NCBI GenBank assembly: GCA_015680685.1
Contig: MNCI01029440.1
Coordinates: forward strand, 1 to 64,000
Origin: Gnetum montanum
Lineage: Eukaryota > Streptophyta > Gnetopsida > Gnetales > Gnetaceae
Length of the DNA: 64,000 nt
Direction: 5' to 3'
Part shown: in pieces, positions 11,300 through 22,465 of the stretch
How the letters are laid out: every line of letters begins with the position of its first letter
Position numbering within the stretch: position 1 is the first letter of the stretch
Notes under the pieces: generated by a model
The model's database searches: none
Told to the model about the DNA's origin: nothing
What the model saw: the letters and a program-made list of their open reading frames with translations, nothing else
Program-made: the position numbers and the translations under genes

Positions 11300-12770
11300 A
11301 TAAATGAAACATGTCATGGATGAAGAATATAAAGCTATCCTCAAAAACAATACATGGAGACTAGTTGATAAAACAAAAGGAAAGAAAACCATAGAATGGA
11401 AATGACTACATAAAATATAATTCAATGAAAAAGAAGAAATTACTAAATACAAAGCATGATTTATGGCAAGAGTCTTGAAGCAAAAGAAATACATAGACTA
11501 TGAAAAAATATTTTCTCTAGTAGCAAGGTTTAATATTTTCAAACTCCCAATTTTTTCTCACAGTAACTTAAAATTGCATCAGATGGATGTGAAATTTACG
11601 TGTCTAAATGGGACATAAATGAAGAATTATAGATTCATCACCCTAAAGGACATCATAAAAGGGATGGAAAGTGAAGTTTGCAAGTTGAGCAAAGATTTAT
11701 ATGTTGAAATATGTACCTAGAGCTTGGTTTCATCAAATTAATGAATTATTTTTGCAGAAAAACTACCTTTCATGCAATTTAAAACTAACTTTCTATTTTA
11801 AAAATGATAAAAGAAATTTTATTAACATGTCTCTATATGTGAATGATCTAGTCTTCTCAACCAACAAACAAATTTATAAAATAATTCAAATCATATATGA
11901 AGAAACAATTCAAAATGAAAGAGCTTGGAGAACTAAAATACTTTCTAGGTATCCAAATTCAATAAGAAAAGGAGGGAATCAAAAGCCATCAAACTAAATA
12001 TGCTAAAGCTATTCTAGAAAAGTACAACATAATCAAAGTAGTATCAACAAAAAAACCTCTTCCTTACAACATTAAATTAAAGTAAAAAAAAAAAAGAACA
12101 TCTTATAGATCAAAAAATTTATAGAAGTTTAATTTGAGAAATGAGGTATTTTTATCATACTAGACTTAATCTAGAATTTTCTAGCTTCCTTGTATCTTGT
12201 TGCAAGAAAAGATCAAGATATTTTCACCTAAATCCTTTCATACATATTTTGGAATATGTGAAAGAAATTATAGATTATGGACCCTCTTACATCAAATGTT
12301 ACTAGGGGAGGAGATAATGACACTATATTTCAACCTCAAGGACCATCATTTTTCATGGAAAGTATCCCATCTATTAGAAATTGAGAAAACAAATCTCAAT
12401 CTTTCTTTCTAGTTGTGAGGTAAAATTTATCACCATGGTTGAGTGCTCCCAACACATACTTTGATTAAAACATTGATAAAACACATTAGATTTCATGTTA
12501 GCATATCCATTTATCTATCATGTAATAACACTCTATCCATTCAAGTTTCCAATGAGCATGCCCTTCATAAAAAGGAAAAGAATATTAACATAAAATAGTA
12601 TTTTATTGAGTAATATGTAAAGAAGAGTAACATTAAAAATATTTATGTGAACATTAATAATTAATTAGAAAATTCATTTAATAAAATCCTCTTGTAGTAC
12701 AGGCATGAGCATCTTGGTAATAATATAAACATCAATAAGATGTTAGAGAAAGAACATGATAATTGCATTG
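11300..12770 (+). pseudogene. Copia reverse transcriptase and RNase H remnant
   Basis: The RVT_2 order is readable: MDEEYKAILKNNTWRLVDK (about 11313), KYKA.FMARVLKQKK.IDY, LKLHQMDVKFTCLNG (about 11568-11612), CKLSKDLY, then LYVNDLVFSTNK (about 11833). The catalytic YVDD is YVND at 11836-11847, so the polymerase is inactive. RNase H follows with a SSCEVKFITMVECSQHTLWLKH-like segment (about 12408-12470), close to the S.AE.E..A...A..+..WL pattern. Stops occur about every 20-40 codons. Confidence 0.65.
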
Positions 12771-12776
12771 TGTCCT

Positions 12777-12787
12777 AAAAAGAGGGA
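12777..12787 (+). promoter_or_regulatory. Copia polypurine tract
   Basis: AAAAAGAGGGA lies just after the RNase H remnant and before the 3' LTR. Position and composition fit; the exact LTR start is not defined by a TG. Confidence 0.45.
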
Positions 12788-13857
12788 CTCATAGGATCCA
12801 ATTAAACCCTTTACTCAACATGAAGACAAGAATAAATAGACATCTAGTCAATTTTTATTATTTTCTAGAATTCATGAATAGATGTATTTTATAAAATCCA
12901 TAATTATTAGTTTTTTATTTAATTTTAGTCATTATTGTTAATGAGGATTGACTTGTCATTATTTCCTAGCATGTCTCCATTAAGTTTGCATAAATATCAA
13001 GGCCATTTGACGATGTAAAGTTTGTAAAATTGGAGTAATATAGTATCTATATAAATTTTCATTCTTTTTAGTTCCTATCTCCTTAATTTCCATTATTTCT
13101 ATTTTAGTTTAATCACTTTTCTTTAATTTTTTTTGAATTAAAGCTTGATAGCTCTCTTTCACAACTTCATAGATGTATATTATTAGTCACAAATCATTCG
13201 CATTAAATGTTTAGGCTAATTCCATATTTTAAGTTGAAATTTAATAGTTATTTATATTATTCACATTTCTATTGGTTTTTTATAACCAAATTAGAAGTAT
13301 TTTAGTCCCAATTTGTTCCTTCTTTGAAGGTGAATTTAACCATATAAAATTCATCAAAATTTGAGTTTATAATCCTAAGAATTTCAAGTTTTAAAAATAA
13401 TCAAAACTTATGATCAATTTATGTTATTATAGGTAGAAGAATCACAATTTCACCATTACTTATGATGCTCTAGAAAATAACCTTTTCTAGACCATGACTC
13501 ATGGTCCTCTCATTGTAAAATAACACAACTTTTAATTAACTCATTGAGTCAATAACAATGCATGATTATTAAGAATAATCATTCACAACTTAGAATTTAC
13601 CATGGTTGATGGTCATCTTATGCTAAAAGACCATGACTTTTGGTTTAATCATGGCATCCTCATGAAATATTGTCTCTATGTTTCTAGTCACCACAATATG
13701 TGGTTAACTCATGTTGTAATACCATGAATTGTATTTGGGTTATGGTATAGTGATCACTAATCATTCTTTAATACCATTAATTATGGTAAATTAAATATTT
13801 CAAAAAATTTCCAAATTTTGATCTCAGTTATAGCCTTAGTTAATTTCACACTTCTTC
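12788..13857 (+). repeat. Copia 3' LTR
   Basis: Bounded by the polypurine tract on the left and by the segment matching the 5' LTR tail (9095-9170) on the right. It contains a cluster of ACCAT/ATGGT inverted motifs at 13490-13800, the best being GACCATGA-C-TCATGGTC at 13490-13506. Only its tail can be matched to a second copy. Confidence 0.45.
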
Positions 13858-16379
13858 CTTGGCTTTGTTAAAGAGGCCTTGCTCTAATTAGGTGTCTTAT
13901 CCTTATGATACCTTTCTTCTACCATAATAGTAACATCAATAATTAATAGGACCTAATCATTGGAACTTGCAAATTAGAGTGCTTCCTCTTCTATGTAATA
14001 AACTTCATCATGTCTTCCTTCTTCCTACTATAAAATTTAGTAGGCTATGTATTAAATGCCTTAGGTAATATCTATGCAATATTATTCATATCCATCATAA
14101 CTATATTAGTAGCTATAGGTCTAGTAATATCCATCATGATCCTTTATACTATTACAAGGGAAAATTTTCAATTAGCCATAACAAGGATAAGTATACTTTT
14201 TAATGTAATGTACTAGCCTTATTTTCCATCATCATATACCATTGGGAAGTGTAACAATGGAAAAATTCAAATACTAGAAAGTGAAAATCCTCATGAAAAA
14301 TAGTTCAACCTCAATATCCATAGGAATAAAGGATCTAATGTGCCTTATATGGTCTTACTAATCATCTAAGGACTTAATAATTTGTTATCAAGTTTTGGCA
14401 AGTGATGTAAATAGGCAATGAATATACTATCAACAAATTCAACACCAAATCTATGAATGAACCAATTGTCAACACAAAAAATGTAAAGAGAGATGTACAA
14501 AACATTGAAAATTTTCATTAAATCTATAAAATATTAGTTCCAAAGATATGGATATGCAAGCCTTTGTGGCTTTCAAAGTATGTAACTACAAGGATTTTAC
14601 AAATCCATTTGAAATTTCTGTTGGAAGATCTAGTGCATGGGTGGGCAAGGTATATTCTAAAGTCATCCTAGATGCATCTAGCTTTCTGGATTTGTGCCAA
14701 ACTAAAAAATTCCAACAAGTTTTTGATGCTCTCAATGGTTAGCATTGGAAATGGTTACATGTTCTTAGATCTCTAGCTACTCTGAAGGTCTCAAATTTTT
14801 TAAGATTCCAAAGATCGTGTATAGATTGTGGCTTTCTCTTTTAACATTGACTCTACTCTAGCAAGTTTCCTAGCATTCTACATAGCATTTCTTGATAATT
14901 TATTCTAGATAGAAAATGTAGTGTTTTGCAATTTATGATGGCAAGTAGATGTAGTGATTTTACATAATTTATGTTAGAATTGGTAGCATTTTTCATAGCC
15001 TAAGATCAATTTAGACTGGTCTGGCATAATCCATAACATTTCTCATGCTTTATGCTACAAATTGTACTTTACATAATAAGAATGCTTTGGGATTTTATCA
15101 AAATAGGATTACAAGATAGGTCTTTCAAAGGGAAGTCAAGGAATTTATTTTTCACTTGATTTGAATTAGAATTAAATTCAAAAACTACATAGAAGGCTCT
15201 TAAGTTTTCTCCGTTTGCCACAAAGCTTCCCTATTTAGAGTTAAGTTTTATTTGAGGTGTTTTGGTCCCTCTTTATTTATGTTTAGATGATTAACTTGAA
15301 AGAAATCAATAAAGAATGTGAAACATTGCCTAGCTTTGTTACCATTTCTTCTCTCTCCACATTTGATCTTGTGGATGTCTAATCATGGTAAGGAGTACTT
15401 ACGATGGTGAGGGAAGGTTAAAATGGGAATGCTGACAATTAAGAGTAAAGAATTTTGGCTAAATGTTGATTTGGAAATGGTTGAATAGGCTAACAAAAAA
15501 TTCCAACTATATTGAAATTAGTGCTATGGATTAATGGTATAGTCACTAGTTGATGATTACTTTGTGCTTGGTTTACTAGTTATTGACTATTTTTGGAGAA
15601 ACCAATACTTTGTCATGGGATACTTTGGCCACTTGGATATTTGTTATTTTTTTGAGCCATTGCTTTACTATACTTTATGTTACTTTTTCCTTTTGGATTT
15701 CTTGGCTTTTTTCACTTTTTTTGGATTGAATCTTTCTTTGGGTTTCAATGCCAATGCTGAACTTTTGTAATCTTGTTGAATGAAGCATTTGGAGATTTAG
15801 CGAACCAATAGATTGAGCATGTAAATTATATCACATGGCCAAGATACAAGAATGTCACACAAAGGTTTTCATCATAATCAAGGTATGAAAAACTAAATTT
15901 GGTGCATGGTTATAGCTAAGAGGGGGTAGTGGGGAGGATAAAGAGGAAAGTACCTCTAGCATGGTTAAACAAGTTAACTGAATCTCATGTGTTGAAATCA
16001 TGTGGTAAATTACTATTGCAATGAGTCACATATGCGATGACTTCAAGTTCATCTTAATAACATAACTTAGAGAGAAAAAGAAAATAAATCAAAGAAAGAT
16101 ATTATACCAAGAGATAACATGAGATTAGCAAGTAAATATTGGCCAAAATGAGATACAATCAGTAGAACTTAAGAATGCTATATTTTCTTTTTATATTTTT
16201 ATAGACTTTGCTATGGTTTGGAACCAAAGGAGGAAGGTCTTGCATGTGTGCTTATCACAAGTCACAAATTTTGTCAAAGTCATGTATTGACTTAAATATG
16301 CAAATAGAAGAAAATAATAATGAAGAGTAAATAGGTTAACATTAGATGTAATATAGCTTAAGATAGGAATGGTTGACTA
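13858..16379. other. Unassigned 2.5 kb
   Basis: AT-rich sequence without a recognisable element domain on either strand. The only noteworthy open frame is at 14548-14742. Further open stretches (for example 15564-15770) are T-rich and hydrophobic, as expected by chance. The right part, up to 16380, may be the decayed 3' end of element A/F, but I cannot identify its LTR. Confidence 0.4.
14548..14742 (+). other. Unrecognised short open frame
   Basis: 64 codons starting MDMQAFVAFKVCNYKDF; after the stop the same frame continues open for about 35 more codons (HWKWLHVLRSLATLKVSNFL). Composition is balanced and not just T-rich. No domain recognised. It could be an exon fragment or chance. No promoter or splice signals support it. 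Confidence 0.2.
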
Positions 16380-17670
16380 GATTAGTCAATTAATTCCCCT
16401 ATAGATCTACAAAACTAAAGGCTCTATTTCCATAGGCTATGGTCACAAGGAAGGATTCTTCCTAGTTAAATGAAAACTTATTTGTCTTTTCTCAAATAGC
16501 CTTGAGGACTAGGTCTTCTTCTTTGACTTTCCATTAGTTATAATCATGATGATACTACTATATTTGCTTCTATTAGTATCATCAAATGTTGGTAGGTGTA
16601 TGTATTCATTACTCTTCTATCAAATCCAAATTGATGATACAAAACTCATTGTTTTTCTCATCATTTATGTAGTTGGATAGAGCTACCCTCAAGGATGGAA
16701 CCTACAATTCAAGAGGAAAAATAGCTTCACATTTGTAAACTAGGTTGCATGGTATAACATTGGTTGTAGTGCAAAACATTATCCTATAGACTCATAGTGC
16801 ATATGGTAGTTCATTCCACTTGCATTTACTATTGCTTAGCATTTTCTTAAGAAGGTTAATGATAACTTTATGTCTTTCTTTGGCTTGTCCATTGGCTTAT
16901 GGATAATATGGCATAGAGAAAGAATGCTTAATGTGTAACTATTTATAAAAGGATTACATTTTGTGGCTATGAAATTATGATATATTATCAGTGATAATGT
17001 CTAGAGGTAGGCCAAAACATATCAATATGTTGTCTAAGATGAATTGACATAATTGTTCTAAAGTTATTTTTCTTAAAGGGGTTGCTTCTATTCATTTTAT
17101 AAAATATTCGGTCGTAGTGATAGTAAAACTATATCTTGTAGAAAAATTAGGTGTTATAGATCTAATGATGTTAATTCACCATTATTGAAATGACCATGTA
17201 ATATGAGTTGTGTGTAGCTTTGTTGGTTGTACATGTATAAGGTTGTTGTGCCATTGGCATGTATCACAAGTCTTTAGTTTTTGCATGTAGTCATTTTCCA
17301 TGTATGGCCAATAGTATCATAGATAGCTAATCTTAGTAGCCATAGCTCTAGGTCCTATATGTACTCCACAAATGCCATCATGCACTTTTTTTAGGACTAT
17401 ATGAGCTTCTTCTTTGCTCATGATATCAAAAATACATCATAATATGTCTTGCAACATAATGTGTTATTAGCCACAATGATATATTATTTCTAGCATTTGT
17501 GTATAACTTTGTTTTGAGAAGTAGAGAGGTTTTGTGGAGGTTCATCATGCATGAGGTAGAACTTGATATCATCATACCATTCATGATGAGATTTGTTACC
17601 TATTGTTCCAAAACAAGTGTTTTTTAGTATGTTGCGTGATGGAATAAGAATAATTTTAAATTATGGAAGG
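16380..17670 (-). pseudogene. Element A/F, integrase half (Tat/Ogre-like gypsy)
   Basis: Minus-strand translation gives a gypsy integrase: a linker aligned with EWYANVKAYLQHGEPP of element B, then the zinc-binding region HDGICG...YYWPYMENDYMQKLKTCDTCQWH (about 17385-17235). The core follows with INIIRSITP (first Asp lost), LDIITDN (second Asp kept, about 16990) and PYYP.ANGQAKERH (third acidic residue replaced by Lys, about 16880). The C-terminal part ends near 16380. At 17670 it stops exactly at the LTR of element B. The missing upstream part continues at 36099 beyond B. Confidence 0.75.
17666..17670. repeat. Target site duplication of element B, left
   Basis: GAAGG immediately before the LTR start TGTAGCG. 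The same GAAGG follows the other end of B at 36099-36103. Five bases is the usual duplication for gypsy integrases. Confidence 0.85.
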
Positions 17671-18260
17671 TGTAGCGACCAAAAACATTGGTGGCTGGAA
17701 CACCGAGAGGTTACTAGGTGAACAGTTTAACCTTGGATTCATGCAAGGACCGTGCTGGAGAAAAATGGAAATGGGGCACCCTGAATGGTTTGGTCAATAA
17801 TATAGGGACTTAGTCGGTGTATCTTAACCTTATGTAAATTTTTATTGCAAAAGCAAAACATGTGAGATATATTGATGATGAATAAATGCAAAACAACGAA
17901 GGTAATGCAAAATAATGAATTTAATGAAAAGATAGAGAAATAAGCTCAGGTGAGAAAATGCACCACCCCAAAGTCACGAATTTGATTTCTTGCTTTGTTT
18001 GAAAAGTGTACAATAGGTCATGCAACACCAAAGATACATAGTAAACTCAAGGGTAGCTAGAATGCTCAAAGGAAATGCCAACTATGCCTTCTAGAAGTCA
18101 ACTTAAAAGCCAACTATAGTAAGAAGCCAACTCTATTTGTCAAGAAGCCAATCAACAAGCCAACCAGCCAATGCAGAAAGCCAATAAGCCAACTGCTCTT
18201 GTTAATGAAAAATGCCAACTCTTTGGATGAAAAAGTCAATCCTTTGAGCATTGTCTGCCA

Positions 18261-18272
18261 GGGTATTTATAG
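18261..18272 (-). promoter_or_regulatory. TATA box in B 3' LTR
   Basis: The minus strand reads CTATAAATACCC. The same box lies at the matching place of the other B LTR (34809-34820) and of both D LTRs (50106 and 57046), about 1.2 kb from the LTR start, so transcription should start shortly after it and U3 is about 1.2 kb. Confidence 0.6.
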
Positions 18273-18707
18273 GGCTAGGAGTAGGCGAGAAATGAGGCCT
18301 AGATGCCATGTGTCCTGGACCCCACAAGATGCTGATGTGCTCGTACTGTGTAGGTGTGCAATGCTAGACATGAACTTGGCTATGCTGTGACTATACCACC
18401 AGAGTTGTGTGTGTCAAGATCGAGAGTGCTAACAACACAAACAAAAAATGGAGCTCACACTACAGGACTACGTCTTACATGCTCTTATGAGTAGGGTCAA
18501 GCGTAGGAACAATGTTTTGGGAGCTAACCAAAGGATGTGCAAAATGAAATGAAATTATCAATTCCACTAGGGAGACACCAGAGTGAGAAAGATGGTGGTC
18601 AACAAGTTCTAGAGCTACCTAAAGATATCTTAATGCTTCTGTTAGTGTTGTGTTACTCACATTATTCAAGTATATTGGCATAGCATAAGTAGCTGCTTGT
18701 TACATTG

Positions 18708-18734
18708 TGCTATGCTACGTAGTGTAGCATAGCA
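18708..18734. repeat. Hairpin TGCTATGCTAC / GTAGCATAGCA
   Basis: Eleven-base arms at 18708-18718 and 18724-18734 are perfectly complementary with a 5-base loop. One member of the family of TAGCATAGC palindromes in the B and D elements. Confidence 0.8.
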
Positions 18735-18897
18735 TAGCCACTAGTTTTAACTAAAAGTTGTTTTAAAGCTGAAAGCATTCATCTAAGACTTGGTCATGCT
18801 AACAACTACGAATTTTGTTCTTCTTGATGGGAAGCCTTTGAACATGTCAAACTTATGTTTGAAAAACATTTTCTACTTTTGTATTGTTGCTATGCTA

Positions 18898-18919
18898 TGC
18901 TATGCTATATAGCATAGCA
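18898..18919. repeat. Perfect 22 bp palindrome in B 3' LTR
   Basis: Left half TGCTATGCTAT followed directly by its reverse complement ATAGCATAGCA. It is preceded by further TATGC units. The matching place of the other LTR (35465-35510) has a diverged version. Confidence 0.85.
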
Positions 18920-19501
18920 CAACATAGCAACCAGTGTATCTTGCTTTTTCATTCAGTGCATCATTTGCTAGCAAGAAATTTTGTTTCAAGTCTGGGGCTA
19001 AGTGTGGCAACTAATTTTGGAGGCCAAAGTGTTGCTGAGTGCAACTTTTTTGTTTGAATCACTTGATAAGATGGACATTTCTATTTTACCTTTGCTACAT
19101 TGTGCTACGCTACATAGCGTAACATGTTTCGTTGACTAAATCCCACCTTGTCTTTGTAATCACTTTGTTACTTCATGCTTGGACACTTAAGTAACTATTT
19201 TTCCAAGGCTTACTACACTGCATATTGTAGCGTAGCATAGAAAAAATTTTTACTAGAAAACTTGCCAAGTTGTTTTGCTCATCCTAAACACTTTTGAAAA
19301 CTCCTTGCCTGGTTTCTGCATAAATTGTTAGCCGAGTCGATCATTCAGTTGCGTAGGCTAGAGAGTCTGATGAGCCTGTTAGCCTTGGAGGTAGAAAACA
19401 TGCCAGACTAGATAGTGTACGCCTAGTATGAATGATCATGATGCCACACTTGTGGAAATCCTTGTGGAAACATGAGAGTCCTAAAATTTTATGGTTTTTC
19501 A

Positions 19502-19592
19502 TTAGTTCCTCTTTGTCAGCATCTGGAGGATTCACCTGATAGACGTTGACAAAGAATACAAAATACCATGAAGGGCAAGATACCAACATCAC
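19502..19592 (-). pseudogene. End of B polyprotein and polypurine tract
   Basis: In minus orientation the sequence next to the LTR reads VFFVNVYQVNPPDADKEEL, and AAAGAGGAACTAA (19514-19502) touches the LTR start. Element C has a recognisable relative at the same place (39468-39540: FFFSASQINPSNTNTEG). This is a conserved block before the 3' LTR; whether it was translated is not clear. Confidence 0.45.
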
Positions 19593-19999
19593 TCTTTGGT
19601 ATTTTCTTAGATGTCACTTTGCTATGATTGGGAGTACCAAGATAGCTATGTAGGATAAAGGAAGGAAATGATGGATTTCAGGGGACAAGTTTAGGAGAAG
19701 GAAATATGAATTGTTGCACAATCCCTTGTTGGAGTGCTTATGAAGGAGTTAGCATGCATAGGTATCTTTCTTCTGTAGGCTTCTAACCTCTCGTTGGGAC
19801 ACTTGGAGATGGTCTTTCTAAAACAACTGGAGTGCCATTTGTTTTGGGCACATGCTTTTCTTTTCTTTTTGAACTCTGTTACACTTGTGCACTTTTCTTT
19901 TGCTGTTTAGCCATATTCATTTGCAAATAGCCTTGTTGTTGTAGGAAAGGTGTTTCCTTCTCACGATGAGTTGCGTTACATCCATGTCGGGTTTTGACC

Positions 20000-20880
20000 T
20001 ACTTATAGATGCTTCCCATGTGGCAAGTTGTGTTACACGCATCATGGACTTTGCGGTTGAGCATATGGGAGGGCTTTACTTGTGTGAAGAAATTTGGTAA
20101 AAGGGATGTGAAAAGGGAAACTGCAGGTCTGAGAAATGAGATGACGAAGGTTAAAGGGGAGGGCCAGGATGTGTACTTCCAAGTAGATAGGCTAGTTAGA
20201 GCAGTCACCTTGGAGCGATGTGGTGTCCTGTCCTCCTAGCAAAATGCATCTCTAATTGACACCATATTAGCTCATATCTTGCAAATGCAACAGAAAGCAA
20301 ACTAGAGAAGTGTAACCATGAAGTATAGTTAGGCAAAGGTCTCACTTTCTTTAGACATCAGCAAAGTGGAAAGCATTATTGCTGAGGCATGCAATGTCCA
20401 AAGTAGGAAGGCCAACAACGATCCTGATAGTGACAAACTAAAGGGGCTAGCACTGACAGGGCTAAGATTTGCAGTGATGTGAGTGCTTGGGAGTTCCCAT
20501 CCAAGGAAAACATCATGCAATTTAGCTATAATTTGAGAGGCCCAATAGCTAAATGTCTTTTAAGCTTAGATGAGGGTGGGGGCTAGAGGACAGTGACATT
20601 TGGCTGGGCCACAATAGTGTTGGGACTTTAGCAGTAGGTGCTGACAACAGAAGCTCTGCCAGGGTGACGGGCAGTGGTAGTAGTAGCTCCAAAATGTCAA
20701 CAAGGTGTCAGAAAACATCTCTAGAGGATCAACGAGATGCTAGGGGTAGTGGCATTGCATATATTCTAGAGGGTGTTCTCTTGTCATCAAGAATTATGTT
20801 CTAGAACTACAATGCTCCAACCTATGTTGGCACTATGCACGCTTGCTTGTTTGGATGGTGACAGATGCGAGTCGGGAATG
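20000..20880 (+). other. Antisense open-frame fragments in the 3' region of B
   Basis: Between integrase and the 3' LTR the plus strand has short open segments: one at 20009-20239, one at 20318-20482 (SLSLDISKVESIIAEAC after an early stop) and a Ser-rich stretch near 20640-20760. Angiosperm Tat-lineage elements are known to carry extra frames, sometimes antisense, at this place. No domain is recognised and frame continuity is poor, so this may be chance. Confidence 0.3.
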
Positions 20881-20893
20881 TTATGCCGCGAAC

Positions 20894-21262
20894 CTAGTTT
20901 AAGGTCCTGGTAGACCATCTGGTGTACTGGCTTAAGGTCCTGGTAGATCGTTGCGCTAGTTTAAGGTCCTAGTAGACCGCATGTGCTATTTTAAGGTCCC
21001 AGTAGACTGCATGTGCTAGTTTAAGGTCCTACCAAACTGCTGTGCTAGTTTATCATTGTAGCATATGGTGGATGGGCTAGTTTAAGGTCATAGCAAACTG
21101 TATGTGCTAGTTTAACATCATAGCAGATGTTCTATGCTAGTTTATAGTAATGGAGAACTATCTATGCCAGTTCATAATCATGGTGGACCATCTATGCTAG
21201 TTTATAGTCATGGTGGACTTTGGATGCCAGTTTATAGTCGTAGCAGACTTATGATGCTTACC
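20894..21262. repeat. 30 bp minisatellite, 12-13 units, after B integrase
   Basis: The core GTGCTAGTTTAAGGTCC begins near 20894, 20927, 20956, 20986, 21016, 21045, 21077, 21107, 21137, 21167, 21197, 21227 and 21256, a very even step of 29-33 bases. Because 30 is a multiple of three, a 10-residue repeat is open on the plus strand over the last units (MLVYSNGELS, MPVHNHGGPS and so on). A 5-unit version occurs at the matching place of element C. Confidence 0.9.
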
Positions 21263-21359
21263 TTGCTTTTGCATCAGATGAAGTATGACTTTAAGTATAG
21301 GTGGTTTACAGGGTTTGCAAACTCTATACCATCCATGTCTGCTAGCTTGAAGGCTCCAT

Positions 21360-22465
21360 TCTCATAGGCTTTTGTAACTATGAATGGACCTTCCCATTTT
21401 TCCAAAAACTTGTCCACATGTTCATGCATAGCTTTGAGGACTAGGTCCCCATTTTTAATCCACCATCAGTGTAGGTTTTCATGATGATTTTTCCACTACT
21501 TATCTTCATACCATTTGATGTGACCTAGTGTTTGTGCACGCTCTTCCTCTAGGGAGTTGAGATGAGTGATCCTTGACTTGTTGTTATGGGCTTCATTTAT
21601 GACACTTGAAAGAATCATTTGCAGTGATGGTACCTATAATTCAAAAGGCAACACTACTTTAGATCCATAGAGTAGGTTGTAGGGGGTCTTACCTATAGCT
21701 GTTCTACATGTTTTTTGGTAGGCCCATAGCACATAGAGGATTTTCTCGTGCCATCACCTCTTGGTGTTGCTAAGCATTCTTTTGAGAAAGTTGATGATGG
21801 ACTTGTTTGTAGCTTCTACTTGACTGTTAGCCTATGGGTAATATGGTGATGAGAAAGATTTCCTAATGCCAAGTTTGCTACAGAAGGTTTTGGTTTTCAC
21901 ACTACTAAACTATGGCCTATTATCTATCACAATAGTCATGGGAAGAGCAAACCTTATTACAATGTTATCCAAGATGAAGTGGAAAACTTGCTGAGATGTA
22001 GTTTTCCTAAGGGGGATAGATTTTTCCCACTTCGTAAAGTACTCAGTAGCAGTAATGATGAAGCTATGCCCTATGAAAAACTTAGGTGTTATGGGTCCTA
22101 GGATATCTAGTCCCCATCACTGGAATGACCATGTGGTCTGTGTAGGATGTAGCTCGATGTGTGACACATGTATAAGGTATGTGTGTCATTGGCACGTGTC
22201 ACACATCTTAACTTTAGCAAAAAAATCTCACTCCATACAAGGCCAATAGTACCCAAGAAGTCTGATCTTAGCCACCATAGCCATAGGAGCTATGTGTCCT
22301 CCACATAGCCCTTCATGGACTTCATTAATGATCTTTTATGCCTCCTCCCCACCAATGCAAGTTAACGGTATTCCATCAAAAGAGCATTTACAGAAGGTGT
22401 TATCTCCTACAAGGACATATTGCCATGTTCACTTTCAGATTGCATCCCTTTGGGTGGGTGTTAAG
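21360..22465 (-). pseudogene. Element B integrase
   Basis: Gypsy integrase on the minus strand. The zinc-binding region has HEGLCGGH (22317-22291) and MCDTCQ. The core has GLDILGP with the first Asp (22117-22096), MTIVIDN with the second (about 21938-21918) and PYYP.ANSQVEATN with the catalytic Glu (about 21847-21809), so the DDE triad is still readable. The C-terminal part runs LPFELQVPSLQM, VLKAMHEHVDKFLEKWEGPFIVTKAYENGAF. Several TAG/TAA stops. It would insert the cDNA. It is the best preserved integrase of the family in this window. Confidence 0.85.

Larger units (their letters stand above)
9095..13857 (+). mobile_element. Ty1/copia element, decayed, 5' LTR truncated
   Basis: Gag, integrase, reverse transcriptase and RNase H remnants follow each other on the plus strand in copia order (integrase before RT). 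The end of the 5' LTR (9095-9170) resembles 13782-13857 at roughly three quarters identity by eye, which marks the LTR tails. Most of the 5' LTR is missing: element H ends at 9055, only 40 bases before the remnant. Every domain carries stops or frame shifts. Confidence 0.7.
17671..19501 (-). repeat. Element B 3' LTR
   Basis: 1831 bases, aligned with 34219-36098 from end to end. In element orientation it starts TGAAAAACC (19501 downward) and ends ...GCTACA (17671). Shared blocks include the run of AAGCCAAC-type repeats (18100-18200 against 34650-34750) and several TAGCATAGC palindromes. Confidence 0.9.

Noticed and set aside
15564-15770. Possible small membrane protein of 68 residues
   Set aside because: T-rich composition, no homologous pattern, no support from context.
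20894-21262. CRISPR-like array because of the even 30 bp step
   Set aside because: Units are contiguous and diverged without spacers, and the setting is a plant retrotransposon; it is a minisatellite.
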